Source of the DNA: Epiperipatus broadwayi
Taxonomy: Eukaryota > Onychophora > Udeonychophora > Euonychophora > Peripatidae
NCBI GenBank assembly: GCA_028023455.1
Contig: JAQFVV010012405.1
Coordinates: forward strand, 2,731,149 to 2,795,148
DNA: 64,000 nucleotides
Direction: 5' to 3'
Shown here piece by piece: positions 46,116 through 58,239 of this stretch. Under the pieces are notes generated by a model. The model was given only the letters and a program-made list of their open reading frames with translations. It searched no databases and had not been told where the DNA came from. How positions within the stretch are numbered: the first letter of the stretch is position 1; each line of letters starts with the position of its first letter. The translations under genes and the position numbers were made by a program.

Positions 46116-47819
46116 AGGAATGACTTTCAGAAAATGAAAAATTGACTTTGAATGCTGTATATTTAATGATGAATGGGAATAGAAATATTTTCTTACTATA
46201 TACAATAATAAGTTGGTTTGTCTTATTTGCAATTTGAGTGTAGCAGTTTTAAAAGAATACAACTTGAGATGACATTTTGAAACAAAACATGCAAGTTATG
46301 CACAAAATTTAAATGAAGGAAGCCCCACAAGCTGCAGATCTCGTAATAAAATTGACCCGGCAGCAAAATTTATTTACACAGCAAAATCGATTACAAGAAT
46401 CTGCTACTGAAGCAAGTTTTTTAGTAGCAAAATGGATTGAGCAATGTGGAAAATCTTTTGCTGAAAGAGAATTTGTAAAAAAAGTGCATGTTGGATGTTG
46501 TATCCAGAACCTAAACATAAAATTGAAAATATAATCCTGTCTTGGCAAACTATTGTCCCAAGAATAGAAGATATGGATGCTAATTTAAATGATCAGTTAC
46601 AGAATAATTTAGAATTGGCACATTTTTATGCAATAGATCTTGACTAAAGTTGCAATGTAAAGGCTATTGCTCAGTTATTAATTTTTAACAGAGCTATCAC
46701 TGAAGATTTTCAAATTTTGGAAGAACTTTTGTCAATTGTTCCTATGAAAGACACAACAAAGGGAGAAGATCTTTTCCAAGAGATTGAAAAATGTTTTTTT
46801 AAATAAAATATTGGCTGGAAAATTTGGTGAATATAACAACAGATGTATCACCAAATATGATTGGAAAAAATACTGGTCTCTTAAGATGAATTGAAGACAA
46901 AATTTCTGAAATTGATCCAAATCATAAAATTATAACCATACACTGCATTAGTCATCAATACACATTATGCAAAAATATTTTAAAAATCGTTCATGGTACA
47001 AATGTAGTTGTGAAATTAGTGATTTCCTTTGATCAAAAGGATTAAAACATAGACAATTTATTGGACTTCTTGAAGAACTAAATACCAGTTAGATGTACTA
47101 TATCACAGTAAAATTTATTGGTTAAGCTTGGGAAAAGTTTTAAGACGTGTGGTTTCTTCAAGAGGAAATAAAAATATTTTTAACACTTAAAGAAAATGAG
47201 GATTTTCCTGAATTATCAGAACCAAATTTGATTTGTGATTTAGCATTTTCTTTGGATATTTTTACACATTTCAATGAATTTAACGTATGTTTACAGGGAA
47301 AAAAAAAATTATATGCTCATGATTTAATACAAAGGTTAAAATCTTTTCAAATGAAGCTTAGCCTTTTTTCTAGAAATCTGGCTGAATGCCAATTTGATCA
47401 TTTTCCAACGTTAGAGACCATATCATTAAATATTTCAAGAGAAAAGGTTCAAGAATTTAATAACAATATCCTTGCACTAATGATAGATTTCAAGCAGCAA
47501 TTTGACTGCTTACAATTACAAATAATTAATTTACAATGTGATGAATTATTTATTACATGAGAAATATTGAGAAGAGCAAGAAAATTTGTGCAATTTTTCT
47601 AAGCAATTGAATGATGGACAATATGGAAATTTAAAAAAACTTGCTAAGGCACATGTAGTAATCTTCGGCTCAACTTATATTTATGAACAATCTTTTTTTT
47701 TAATGAATCTAAATAAAAGTACATCAAGATCAATATTGAATGGTTTACATTTAGAGGCTGTGTTAAGAAGAGCTACTACAAGTATAGAGCCAGATATTAA
47801 AAAAATAAATTTAATCTAG
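46116..47819 (+). pseudogene. hAT transposase gene, GTF2IRD2/ZBED-like, decayed
   Basis: Across several frames on the plus strand the full layout of this hAT family is readable. First a zinc finger (about 46150-46300) with VCLICNLSVAVLKEYNLR, a stop where Arg (CGA to TGA) is expected, then HFETKH. Next come ESATEASFLVAKWIEQCGKSF (46375-46460) and a central catalytic region of shifting frames, with KDTTKGEDLFQEIEKC near 46745. 47147-47560 (137 codons) reads FLTLKENEDFPEL, LAFSLDIFTHFNEFNVCLQG and LQLQIINLQCDELF. Last, 47586-47819 (77 codons) has the C-terminal FGSTYIYEQSFFLMNLNKST motif followed by a LEAVLRRATTSIEPDI stretch. In intact relatives the protein cuts and rejoins its own element. 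At least five frameshifts or stops show this copy is dead. It differs from the minus-strand hAT at 28-33 kb. Confidence 0.8.
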
Positions 47820-48980
47820 AAATATCTAAATCAATGAATAACAAATTTTCCACTGAACATTACTTGCTGATTGGCAACCACATGCAGAAACATTTCAGCA
47901 TATTTCAGTTTTCAGTAATGTAAATATGAATAAGCAAATATTTATATTGCCATTATATACATTTGATTGGTTATATTAAAGGTTGCATGGTGAAAAGGTG
48001 TCATATCTGTCTGCTATATTCTACTAGATTTATATCTAGGCCAAATAAATTTGTATATTTTTCCAAGTTCTAATTAAACTTAAGATGCTTTTTTTATTTA
48101 GATTACTCATAGTCAACTAAGTTAACCTCCCAAATAAATGATTATTTAACCTAATTAATAATAGATTCTCCTTATTTGTTTTTGAGATATTTTCAGTGAA
48201 GCTTTTGTCTTGAAGTGGGTTTTTGAGATTGTTTTACCATATCTGTTTGTTATATCCATTTCTAAGTTAGTGCAGAAGTCTTGAGGATTGTAATCGAAAC
48301 TAAATTATAAATAAAATATATTTAACTCAATTGATTATGTGTATAACTTATATATTCATTATTAAGAATTATTATTTTTTTGATTGTAATTATTGAAGAT
48401 TATTTAGTATTCATATCTATAAACTAATATATACGTTTTTAAAATTTGAGGTTTTTTTTTTCAATATTTTTGTTATCTAACAAAATTATCTGAAAAATAA
48501 AAAAAGAGAAAGTTTCATAAAACTTGTTCATATGTACATTACAAATGAAGTAGTCAGTCACTTTTGTTTAAAATTGAAGCTGAATTTTCTTCAAGACTGG
48601 CATTATGTTTTACAAATCCATTAAACACTGATTGACAAAATTTTTCAAAGAATGAAAGAATGGAAACAAACAAACTTCAGCAAATAGTAAGTTGCCTAGT
48701 GCTTTTAGGGACAGTTTAGAATACATAAACAATATTTTGTTTCATCATTGTTTTATTTCTAAGAAAGCAAATACATTCAAAGTAGTCAAAATGTGTTCTT
48801 TTTTTTGATCCATTTAGAAATATCTGGATTAAAAAAATAAATAAGTTCATTGCTATCTCTATAAAATCATATTTTATATATAATAGATTTTATTTTTAAT
48901 AACGTATTATAAAATTAATTAAGATTTGTAATAATATAATTATCAGATAGTTAATTATTTGAGAGATCACTTAACACTCA
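47820..48980. other. AT-rich spacer
   Basis: Should include the 3' end of the hAT element, but no terminal repeat was identified. No gene seen. Confidence 0.5.
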
Positions 48981-49062
48981 AGTATCAGAAGTAACAGTTG
49001 AGTTTCGATCCTGGAATTTTTAGTTATTGAGTCCACCGCACTATTGCATTAAATTTATAAAA
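48981..49062 (-). repeat. tRNA-like SINE head
   Basis: Minus strand contains GATCGAAAC (49002-49010), a perfect B-box, preceded at about the right distance by an A-box-like TAGTGCGGTGG (about 49034-49044). A third tRNA-like sequence type in this window, probably a solitary SINE head. Confidence 0.45.
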
Positions 49063-50195
49063 CAAAACAAAATATTGATAATTATTGAATATTTTCATAA
49101 TATAATCAATCAGTTTTTATTAAATACATTCAAGAAAAAAAAAATCAAATTATGGATGATGAATTTAAATTTTTTGTGATGTTTTTTTGATATGTCTTTT
49201 AGTACATCTTTTGATGTAACTTCCTTTTTCTCTGTGAAATGAATAATTATAAGTAAAATGTTTAAGTAGTCTTACATTGAAAAAGATGAGCTAGATATAG
49301 AGAGTAAGTAATTCAATGAAGGATTGGAGAACAAAAACATGTCATAGCCGAGTATGATGGAAGATTATAAAATTAAAATGTTAAATTCTTGATTATCATT
49401 ATTAAAATGGTGGTACCAAAAAATTTCATTGTTCTAACGAATAATTTCTGTATGAGGCTAGAAGCTATCATTAAAACTAAATGAAAGCAGTATTTGTTTC
49501 ATATTGACAATAGTATTAATAAGAGTTGTTGGATTGATATTAAATATGTTATGAGGAAAGCTAATTTTTGTGACAGCTTGGTAAATGGCCATGTCACTAC
49601 AGTTATAACTAGCAAGAGAAAAGTGCTTTAATATTCTTGTTAAAAAGTCGTATAAATTTATAAATCATTGTAGGTAAATAAGGCAAAGATTATGAAAATA
49701 GAGACAATAGCCTTCTTATTGCATTCATTAATAACAAACTATTTTGCAGTCAAGAAATTTTTCAATGGAAAACCTGTAAAGATTTTTATATGTAAATAAA
49801 TATCTTTAAAAATGAGGATTAGAATTGTTTGTATTATATGGAATTCTTTGTGGATGAGAATGAGGAGAATTTAAAAATGGTGCTTTTAAACAATGATGTT
49901 TGTGAAGTCTTTCCATGATAAGTAGAATTATGAACAAATGGATACTTGATTGAATTAAACTAATTTTTTTTCTTAAATCACGGATGACCAGTTTTGGAAT
50001 TTTAGATGATTTAATTTATTAAAATAAGAGTACATTGCTCTTGAAAGTGGAAAAGAAGAGGTTGACCACCAGCAATAAAATAGATACACTGTCAGCATAC
50101 TTTATGGGGATATCTTTGAATAATCTAAAAAAGAAACATATTACATATTGAGGAAAATATTATTTTTCAGAATCTATGTCAACTTAACATTTTCA
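49063..50195. other. AT-rich spacer
   Basis: No coding or structured feature recognised. Confidence 0.55.
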
Positions 50196-50239
<44 letters not shown>

Positions 50240-50362
50240 TGATGATGATGATGATGATGAGGAGGAGGAAGAGGAGGAGGAGGAAAGAAAAAGAAAAGGA
50301 AGAAGAGGAAGAAGAAGGAAGAAAAGAAGGAGGAAGAAGAGGAAGAAGAAGAAAAAGGAAGA
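50196..50362. repeat. Compound microsatellite (AAT)n-(GAT)n-purine tract
   Basis: (AAT)n at 50196-50236, (GAT)n at 50237-50260, then about 100 bp of A/G only (GGA, AAG, GAA mixtures). A polypurine-polypyrimidine tract of this length could adopt triplex DNA. Open frames across it in three reading frames are artefacts of the repeat. Confidence 0.95.
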
Positions 50363-50377
50363 GTTCAACAGCAAATG

Positions 50378-50715
50378 GTTTACGTGTTCATAGTCAAAAT
50401 AATAAGCTCCAGAGTTTTACATTTAGAAAGTACTAAAAACCTAAAACTGAAAAGGTAAAAAACTTCTTTGTACACACTTTATTCAATTCAGAATTAATTT
50501 ACACCTTTTTTCAATGTTCTGTGATAATTTTCATTCAAAATTTTAACAAAAATCAAATTATTAAATGATAATTTTATAAACAATATGGCAACAAAGATAT
50601 CACATAGTCAGATGTCTTCATAGTAATCCTGCAGCAAGAAATTCACTTGTTTACAGTCAAGATAACAAGCTTTAATGTTTTTTTTTAAAAGTACTAAAAA
50701 CCTAAATCTGACAAG
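50378..50715. repeat. Direct repeat pair before minisatellite
   Basis: 'agtcaa.ataa.aagct' then 'aaagtactaaaaacctaaa.ctga' occurs at about 50392-50450 and again at about 50656-50710, some 260 bp apart. Confidence 0.6.
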
Positions 50716-51668
50716 ATCCAATTCATCCTGAATAGTATTTTTATTTTACCAAGGTGTTATTCATGTTAAACATTATTTTTTCATTTCCCAAATTACAATT
50801 CATGCTGAACTAGATTTCTCCATTTTCCCATTAGGCAATTCATGCTTTCCAGTATTTTTCCATTATCCCAAGATAAAATTCATGCTGAACTAGTATTTTT
50901 TCATTTTCCCAAGATCCAATTTTTGTTTATTAGCATTTTTCTCAAGATGCAATTCATGCTAAGTAGTATTTTTCCATTTTTTAAAGATGCAATTCAATTT
51001 AGTATTAGTTTCATTTCCCCCCAAGATGCTGAATAGTATTTTTTCAGTTTCCTAGATGCAATTCATATTGTCTAGTATTTTTTCCTTTTCCCAAAATGAA
51101 TTCATTCTGAATTAGTATTTTTCTTCATTTTCACAAGATGCAATTCATCCTGAACTAGTATTTTTTCATTTCCTCAAGATGCAATTCAAGACTAAATCTT
51201 TCCACTTTCCCAAGATGCAATTTATGCAGACTAGTATTTTTCATTTTTCCAAGATACAATTTATGCTGAACTAGTATTATTCCATTTTTACAAGATGCAA
51301 TTCATGCTGAACTAGTATTTTTCCATTTTCCCAAGATGCAATGCATGCTAACTAGTATTTTTCCATTTTCCCAAGATGCAATTCATGTGGAACTAGTATT
51401 TTTCTATTTTCCCAAGATGCAATTCATGCTGACTAGTATTTTTCCATTTTCCCAGGATTCAATTCTGGCTGACTACTATTTTTCCAATATGGAATTTATG
51501 CTGACCTAGTATTTTTCCATTTTCACAAGATGCAATTCATACTTAGTTGTATTTTTCCAAAATGCAATTCATGTTGATTAGTCCTTTTTCATTATCCCAA
51601 GATGCAATTCATGCTGAATGAGTATTTTTTCATTTTCCAATTCATAGTGAGTAGTATTTTTCAAATTT
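50713..51668. repeat. Minisatellite, ~41-bp unit, about 23 copies
   Basis: Tandem units of the form 'aagatgcaattcatgctgaa', then 'ctagtatttttccattttccc', with indels changing the period from about 30 to 45 bp. The middle (51240-51450) is the most homogeneous and the edges are degenerate, the usual pattern for a minisatellite evolving by unequal exchange. No function evident. Confidence 0.93.
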
Positions 51669-52060
51669 TTTTTTCGTGGAAATTATGTAACAAACGAACA
51701 ATAAAATTTAGATAAGAAAACTATAATACTCTCAGCAGCAAATGAGCTCAATTTTTATGGAACTATATGTCAATCTAACATCAACTTCAACCTGTCCTCC
51801 ATATTTTTTATTTATACTATCATGTGTTTCCATGTATTTTTCTTAATATCACATTTTTAAAAAATGCTATGTAAATGTGATTTGATATGTATCTTGTTAT
51901 GTAATTTTTTTTCCTTTCAATTATTGTAAATCATGTTTTCTTTCCTATCAAGATTGTAAACATTTATTACCATGAATCAGTTTTGTATTTACAGCCTCAT
52001 GTTTTCAAGTGCAACTTACATAATCCTTTTTGAATCTCAATAAAGTTTATCATTTGAAAC
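51669..52060. other. Unique-looking segment, possibly a retroelement 3' end
   Basis: Ends 'tttttgaatctcaataaagt' (AATAAA at 52039-52044) about 16 bases before a long (ATA)n. A poly(A)-signal followed by a simple-repeat tail is how several LINE and PLE families end. No coding remnant is readable to confirm it. Confidence 0.35.
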
Positions 52061-52143
<83 letters not shown>

Positions 52144-52170
52144 TTTATTTATTTATTTATTTATTTATTC
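52061..52170. repeat. (ATA)n then (TTTA)n microsatellites
   Basis: (ATA)n about 52061-52143 followed by (TTTA)n to about 52169. Confidence 0.97.
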
Positions 52171-52254
52171 ATTATGAAGCAAACAATAAATGTATGATAC
52201 AGTGAGATAAATTCCATTCAAGAAAAATCTTGTGTGAGGAATTTAAATGTAACA

Positions 52255-53031
<777 letters not shown>

Positions 53032-54039
53032 TTGCAGCTTTTATATTATTAGCTTCAATAGTATGTTCTTTATTTTAAATTGTTCTTATGTTAATTCTCA
53101 AAGAAATAATAATAGTAATGATTTTTCTGAAGTTCATAATATTAATTTTATTTCTGATTTGGATATGTGCAGGAAATTAAAATTTTATTAAGATAATGAC
53201 TATACATAAGATAGGTCATAACAGCAATTAAATTGAAGTATATCTTGTTTTTAATTTTTTAAATTTTAAATTAATACTGTAATTGTGTTTTTATTCTTTA
53301 TTAGTTAATACAAATTGTAGAATTCATGTAGTTTATTGTATGCTTATTGATACAATAAGTATTATATATATATATTTTATTGTTGCTTAAATTAGAATAT
53401 TATCTCTGAGTTTTCAATTCTTACTTATTTATATCAAGGAAATATTGCATCTTAGAAAAAAAAAGATGATTATAATTTTTAAACAATATTATTTATTAGC
53501 ATTTTACAAATTTTTAATTATATTATCAAAGCCTGAAATTAATAATATGATTGTAAGGTTAATATAATTTTTTTTAAATACTGAAATTATATAACCTATT
53601 TTAGAAAATATTAGTACAAGTAAAGCATTTATTTGTCTTTGTAAGCATTTAAAAATGGATATGAGTTCCCATTGCATCATGCTAGAGATGAGTTATTTAA
53701 AGTTTATTTCATTCTTTGATTAGATCTGCCATCTATGCAGAAAAATAGAAACTGAAATATAAATAATTAAAAAATTTTTTTTAGTTAACTAAAAACTAGA
53801 CTGAATAAATGATTGTTACTAACATAGTGTATAACCTTACTGAAATGAACAAAATAGAAAAGGCAGTGCCACTCTATGTAGGTTTTAGAATCAACATTGA
53901 GATATAATTTCAACATGTTATCAAATTTTGAAGATTATTTATTACAATGGAAAAGCAGTGATAGGATTTGTCTAAGAAGAATAACATTGGATGGATACTG
54001 ATGCAAGAAAGAGTGATTATATTGCTAATTTTTTTTTTT
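53032..54039. other. AT-rich spacer
   Basis: Short (TA)n near 53364-53376. Nothing coding recognised. Confidence 0.5.
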
Positions 54040-54460
54040 TACAATTTTTTTCAAGGGTTTCTCAGATTAAAAGAGAAAGTGCAGGAATCAGTATAAATAG
54101 AGGATTATTTAAGTATTCTAGATTTCACAAGTGATGTGATATTTTCCAGGGTGCAAATAATGTTAAAAGAATTATCAGATGAAATTAATGAATTAAAATA
54201 AAGTTCAATGAATTTTAAAAATTATGAGAAATTTATTGATTAATAAAAATTAGAAGGAAAAATAATCAAATGATTAGTTGTTCATGAGATCATATGACTT
54301 TCAAACACTAGAAGTGACCGATTGAACTTAGTTAAAAATTTCATAGCTGTAAAGTTCATTGCTGTTCCATTGTATTAAATTATGTAACATTACAAAATGT
54401 AATGAATTTGGATAAATATTTAGAATTGCTTTTGAAAATTATTGGGGAGGGGGGAATAAA
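54040..54460 (+). pseudogene. RTE-type LINE RT fragment, decayed
   Basis: Plus-strand frame from about 54070 gives RLKEKVQESV, a stop, then IEDYLSILDFTSDVIFS and QIMLKELSDEINELK. This matches the RTE segment 'rLkWekkGikidGxyLsxLrFADDiVlfa...lqxMLkELsdEsxkvGLkmN', with the catalytic ADD degraded to FTSDV. Short and dead. Confidence 0.55.
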
Positions 54461-54699
54461 TGCTTTCAATATGATGGAGATAAAAAAGAAAACGGCAATA
54501 AATCATGAATCACTACTAAACTGTTCATGACATATCTGTTTTGTGTTATAATATATTATTATATAATCAAATACTTTTAATATAAGAAATTATTTAATTT
54601 TTTAATTAAGGAAAAATTTTAAAATGTTTTATTCTACATACTTATTTTTCATTTTCGTGAGCAAATATTTCATTGTTGGATGCTGAACTGTTTTTATTA
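54461..54699. other. AT-rich spacer between two LINE relics
   Basis: Poly(G) of 4+5 at about 54446-54455; otherwise nothing. Confidence 0.45.
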
Positions 54700-55520
54700 T
54701 TATTTCTTTATGTATCTTTATTATCATCATTTTTAATCATTATCCATACAGGATGATATTAATCCAAGGTAAACATAGTTTCTATTATTCATAACTTATC
54801 ACTTTCTCCTACACCCTTCTTTGCTTTATGTATTTATCAAATAAGTAACCACCGTTTTTTGCATTCTTATTTGGTTTAGGACTTTGATCATCTGTGTCAT
54901 CTTTTTTAACATTATACTTAGTTCATTTTTTATTCAGATTTTTAATTTTTTCAGTAATGTCAGTGATATTTATTGTTTTTTTCATCATGTACTTTGATCC
55001 ATTGTTTATTTCAATATCCAACTTTCCATATTTTTTTATGTAGTCTGCAATTTTTATACTGTTATTTTATTAAGGATTTAAGTTTTAGACTAATAACATA
55101 AGGTTTAGTAGAATATGTTTATCAAAAATATTTTTTGTCAAATAACCAGGCATATTTTCTATTAATATCATGCCATTTCTGTCAAAAAAAAAAAAAACAA
55201 TGTTAATTTTTATGATTAATCAATTTTGGTTTTATCTTTATCAGTAAGTTAAGATATTTATAATATCTTGTAATTGATTACAAGCAATCTAGTTTTTTCT
55301 TTTTTATAACATTTTTTTCTTTTATGATTTATTTTTGTTTTACTTGATTTCTTTTATAGTTCTCATCACATCACTGCAGCTTTGAAACATTATTTGTAAA
55401 TACAACTGTAATGTCAGAAAATCTAAATGTCTTAATAATCTCTATTTATTTTTATTTTGCTTCCTATTTTAACTCCTATAATATTTCTTATAAAATATTG
55501 CAAAAATTTTCAGACACACA
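54700..55520 (-). pseudogene. RTE-type LINE relic (RT end and C-terminal region), decayed
   Basis: Minus-strand frames contain HLDF and LQIMFQSC-like RT remnants (55380-55440), then GMILIENMPGYLTKNIF-like residues near 55140-55180 ('AFGRNNLIFKSNMPICLKRKVF' in better copies), and KLQTT, a stop, KNMESWIL with DITEKIKNL near 54930-55040. The order matches the relic at 26.86-28.0 kb. Strong decay; boundaries approximate. Confidence 0.5.
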
Positions 55521-57104
55521 AAATTATACTATTATACAACCACTTCCACATTGTTTGATGTTTTTGCTACCAACCTATCTCGATTTTTTACTAGTAAATT
55601 CGAATTTGGCATTTAAAAATAAATCTCTTCTGTTTAGGTGACAGTTATGTAGCTTGTAAAAGGCTTAGAGATTGATAGCTCAGAGTATAAGTTGTTAGCG
55701 AAGTTAGAAGACAATATGAATTTTCTGATGATTTTTCAAATTACTTAATTGAACCATAAAAATATATCTAAATATAAATAAAAACTATCATGAAAGTTTT
55801 TTTTTTTTAGATATTTTTAACATAGGAACATTAAGTTGCAGCAATTTCCATATAGAATATTTTACTGTTATATATAAGTTTATATTAAGATCTTTAGCAG
55901 AAGGAAAGCAAAATAAATAGCCAATAAAATATTATGATAAAAATAATCATTGTTGATAGTTTAGCATTATTTGTCACTCTTTCGAAATCCTAAAATTAAA
56001 ATGTTACAATAAATTCTGGCATTGTAATTTTAAGGTTATATTTCAATACAAAATAAATTACTATGATGTGTAATTAGCATAACTTCCTCTATGATGGTTT
56101 ATTGATATTTGTCTTGGAGGCTATTTAAAAAAAAGAACAATAATTTATCTTCACATATATATGCTTGTATTTTAATAATATGAGGTTCTTTAACGTTTGT
56201 GATGTAATTATATTTGAAATAATAGATTAAATAATAATATTTGGAAGATGGCAAACAATGGCAAATTATCTCTGCTGAAGTAATCTTATTTGTTAAGCGC
56301 AATATTTTGTTCTCCATTTAATACAACATGCTTTTGTGCTAAGAAATTAATATACTTAAACACACTTTCACTCACACATATACATATAAAAATTGTTTCT
56401 GGTAGATGCATTTTTGCAATTTAGTATATCGACACAAAAGAAAAAAAAAAAGAATATGTAAACAATTATGACATTAAACATTAATTTGATCAATGGCATA
56501 AACTTTTAAAGAAAATACTCCACTTCCACCCACTCCAAATTTATTCATTAATATGTTGTGAATATTTTGTTTTTCTGTGTATGTATGTTTTGCATAAGAA
56601 AAATGAGATTTTATAATGTGCAATAATTTGATTTAATTAAAACAAATTTAATTATGCATTATTATTGTATAAATTTACATTAATAAAGTTAATGAAATTA
56701 TTGTAAAGAAATTTTATTTTAAATTATTATTGATTTTGGAACACCTGTTAAGTTTTGTATTGTCTAATTTGACTCATATATTTAGTATTCTAATTGTAAG
56801 AATGTTAAAAACTAATAAAATAAAATATAAGAAATTTTGTATATATATATGTAACGTATATATATAATCCACGCTTTTTTTTATTAAAATGTTAATATGA
56901 CCAATAATTTAGGTATATTGTACGCTTTTAGTTTTGCAGCTAAGTTGTGTTTCAAATTATACATTCATATCTTTGTATGTCTGCGCTCTTGTGTGTATTT
57001 ATATTAAACAGTCGAAAATGTTTTTTTTTTAAAATTTAACTTAAAACAGATTATAAATTTTAAGTTCTAATTATTGCATGTAATTTTTTTTTTCATGTGT
57101 CATA
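55521..57104. other. AT-rich spacer
   Basis: The 72-codon minus frame at 56099-56317 has no recognised domain. (TA)n near 56841-56868. Nothing else supported. Confidence 0.55.
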
Positions 57105-57183
57105 GCATCGGCCGGGAAGCGAACCCGCTAACCCGGGACTACTGCTTGTAAAGCAGCTATACTGACCTTTCGACCACCAACGC
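57105..57183 (-). tRNA. tRNA-like gene, anticodon UAC (Val type), probably pseudogene
   Basis: On the minus strand, GCGTTGG (57183-57177) pairs fully with CCGATGC (57111-57105) as a 7-bp acceptor stem (two G-U pairs). GCTGC-TTTACAA-GCAGT forms a 5-bp anticodon stem with a 7-base loop reading UAC. TGGTCGAAAGG is a perfect A-box. The T-arm would be CCGGG-TTCGCTT-CCCGG but carries an extra 8 bases (AGCGGGTT, a local duplication), and the B-box has C for the conserved A. The D-stem pairs poorly, no CCA or Pol III T-run follows, and a poly(A) run lies about 20 bases downstream. A retro-derived tRNA pseudogene or SINE head is therefore likelier than an active gene. Confidence 0.45.
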
Positions 57184-57787
57184 TTGTAGTTTAGGAATAA
57201 TAAGACTAATTATAAGAGAACGTAATTTACGTAATTTACGAATAAAATTTATATATTTTAACATTTTATCACTAATTCTTATTTAATGTCATATTTTTAT
57301 TGGACCCAAATTTAACTCCATGAAAATTTATATTAATTGTGATATTATTACTGAGTTCTGGTCATCAAGATCCTCTAATACTATTGGTCATCTGTCTATA
57401 TGGTTGTGTGTTTGTGCATATTTTCATTTTTTCATGAAATGCTAAAAATTTTGGCTTCATTTTTCTTTTCTTTTATTGAATTTCATTTTTTACACTGTCT
57501 TTTAGTTATTATTATTTTTCTTCTAGAATTAGAATGACTATTTTTTTTCTTTACAAATAGCTGTTAATGATTGCGATTCTGAATAATAATAGTATTTCAC
57601 TGAAAATTAGTTATGAAATTAGTATTTTATTAGAATGAGATGAATACTTTTCTTTGATAAATTTAATATTTGATGAAGGCAAATTCTTTTTATCTTTTTA
57701 TTTTTAAAGTCAGGGATAGTGTGTACAATTTTATTTTTACACATATAAAATAATCACTACTCTTTCTTATTGCATTGCCAAATGTAT
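57184..57787. other. AT-rich spacer
   Basis: No feature recognised. Confidence 0.5.
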
Positions 57788-58011
57788 TCCATATAATACT
57801 AAGTCATCCATGTACATTACATACTGTTACACAATGCTTTATTTACCACCCTCTTTTATATTTCGATTGCCCCAGCAATTTTCTTCAGAATTTTTATATC
57901 TCTTAACTTCAATTGCTAAATTAAAATTTTTTTCTAAATGTAAAAGAGGGTGGTAAATAAAGCATTGCATAACAGTAGTAAAGTGCATGGATGATTTACA
58001 ATTATATGGTA
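57788..58011. repeat. Foldback carrying LINE RT 'YMDDL' fragments in both arms
   Basis: 57788-57859 and 57939-58011 are inverted copies (shared 'aaagagggtggtaaataaag', then 'cattg..taacag.atg.a.tg'). Each arm, read outward, encodes an RT motif C-like MDDL-x-LYG (left arm minus: VMYMDDLVLYG; right arm plus: CMDDLQLYG). It appears to be an inverted duplication of a short LINE RT fragment. The element is unrelated to the RTE relics. Confidence 0.6.
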
Positions 58012-58239
58012 TAAAATAATCTCTGTGTTACTTTTTTAGATTTGAAAAATAGATCTTTTACTTTTTCATTGTAAACCCAAACTTTCTAACAATAATAGAC
58101 TCACAAATGAGTATGAGATCATCACAACTTCAAAAGAAAAAAAGAAATGGAAGTACTTTGGAAATGATCTTTGTGGTGACTATACAAACCAATCTTTGAA
58201 CAAATATATCCATGTGTAGAATATGATGGTATATTTTTT
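58012..58239. other. Spacer
   Basis: Nothing recognised. Confidence 0.4.

Noticed and set aside
50148-50436. Overlapping ORFs of 66-81 codons on both strands
   Set aside because: They translate a compound microsatellite (poly-Asn, poly-Asp/Glu, poly-Met, poly-Ser/Leu); no coding evidence.
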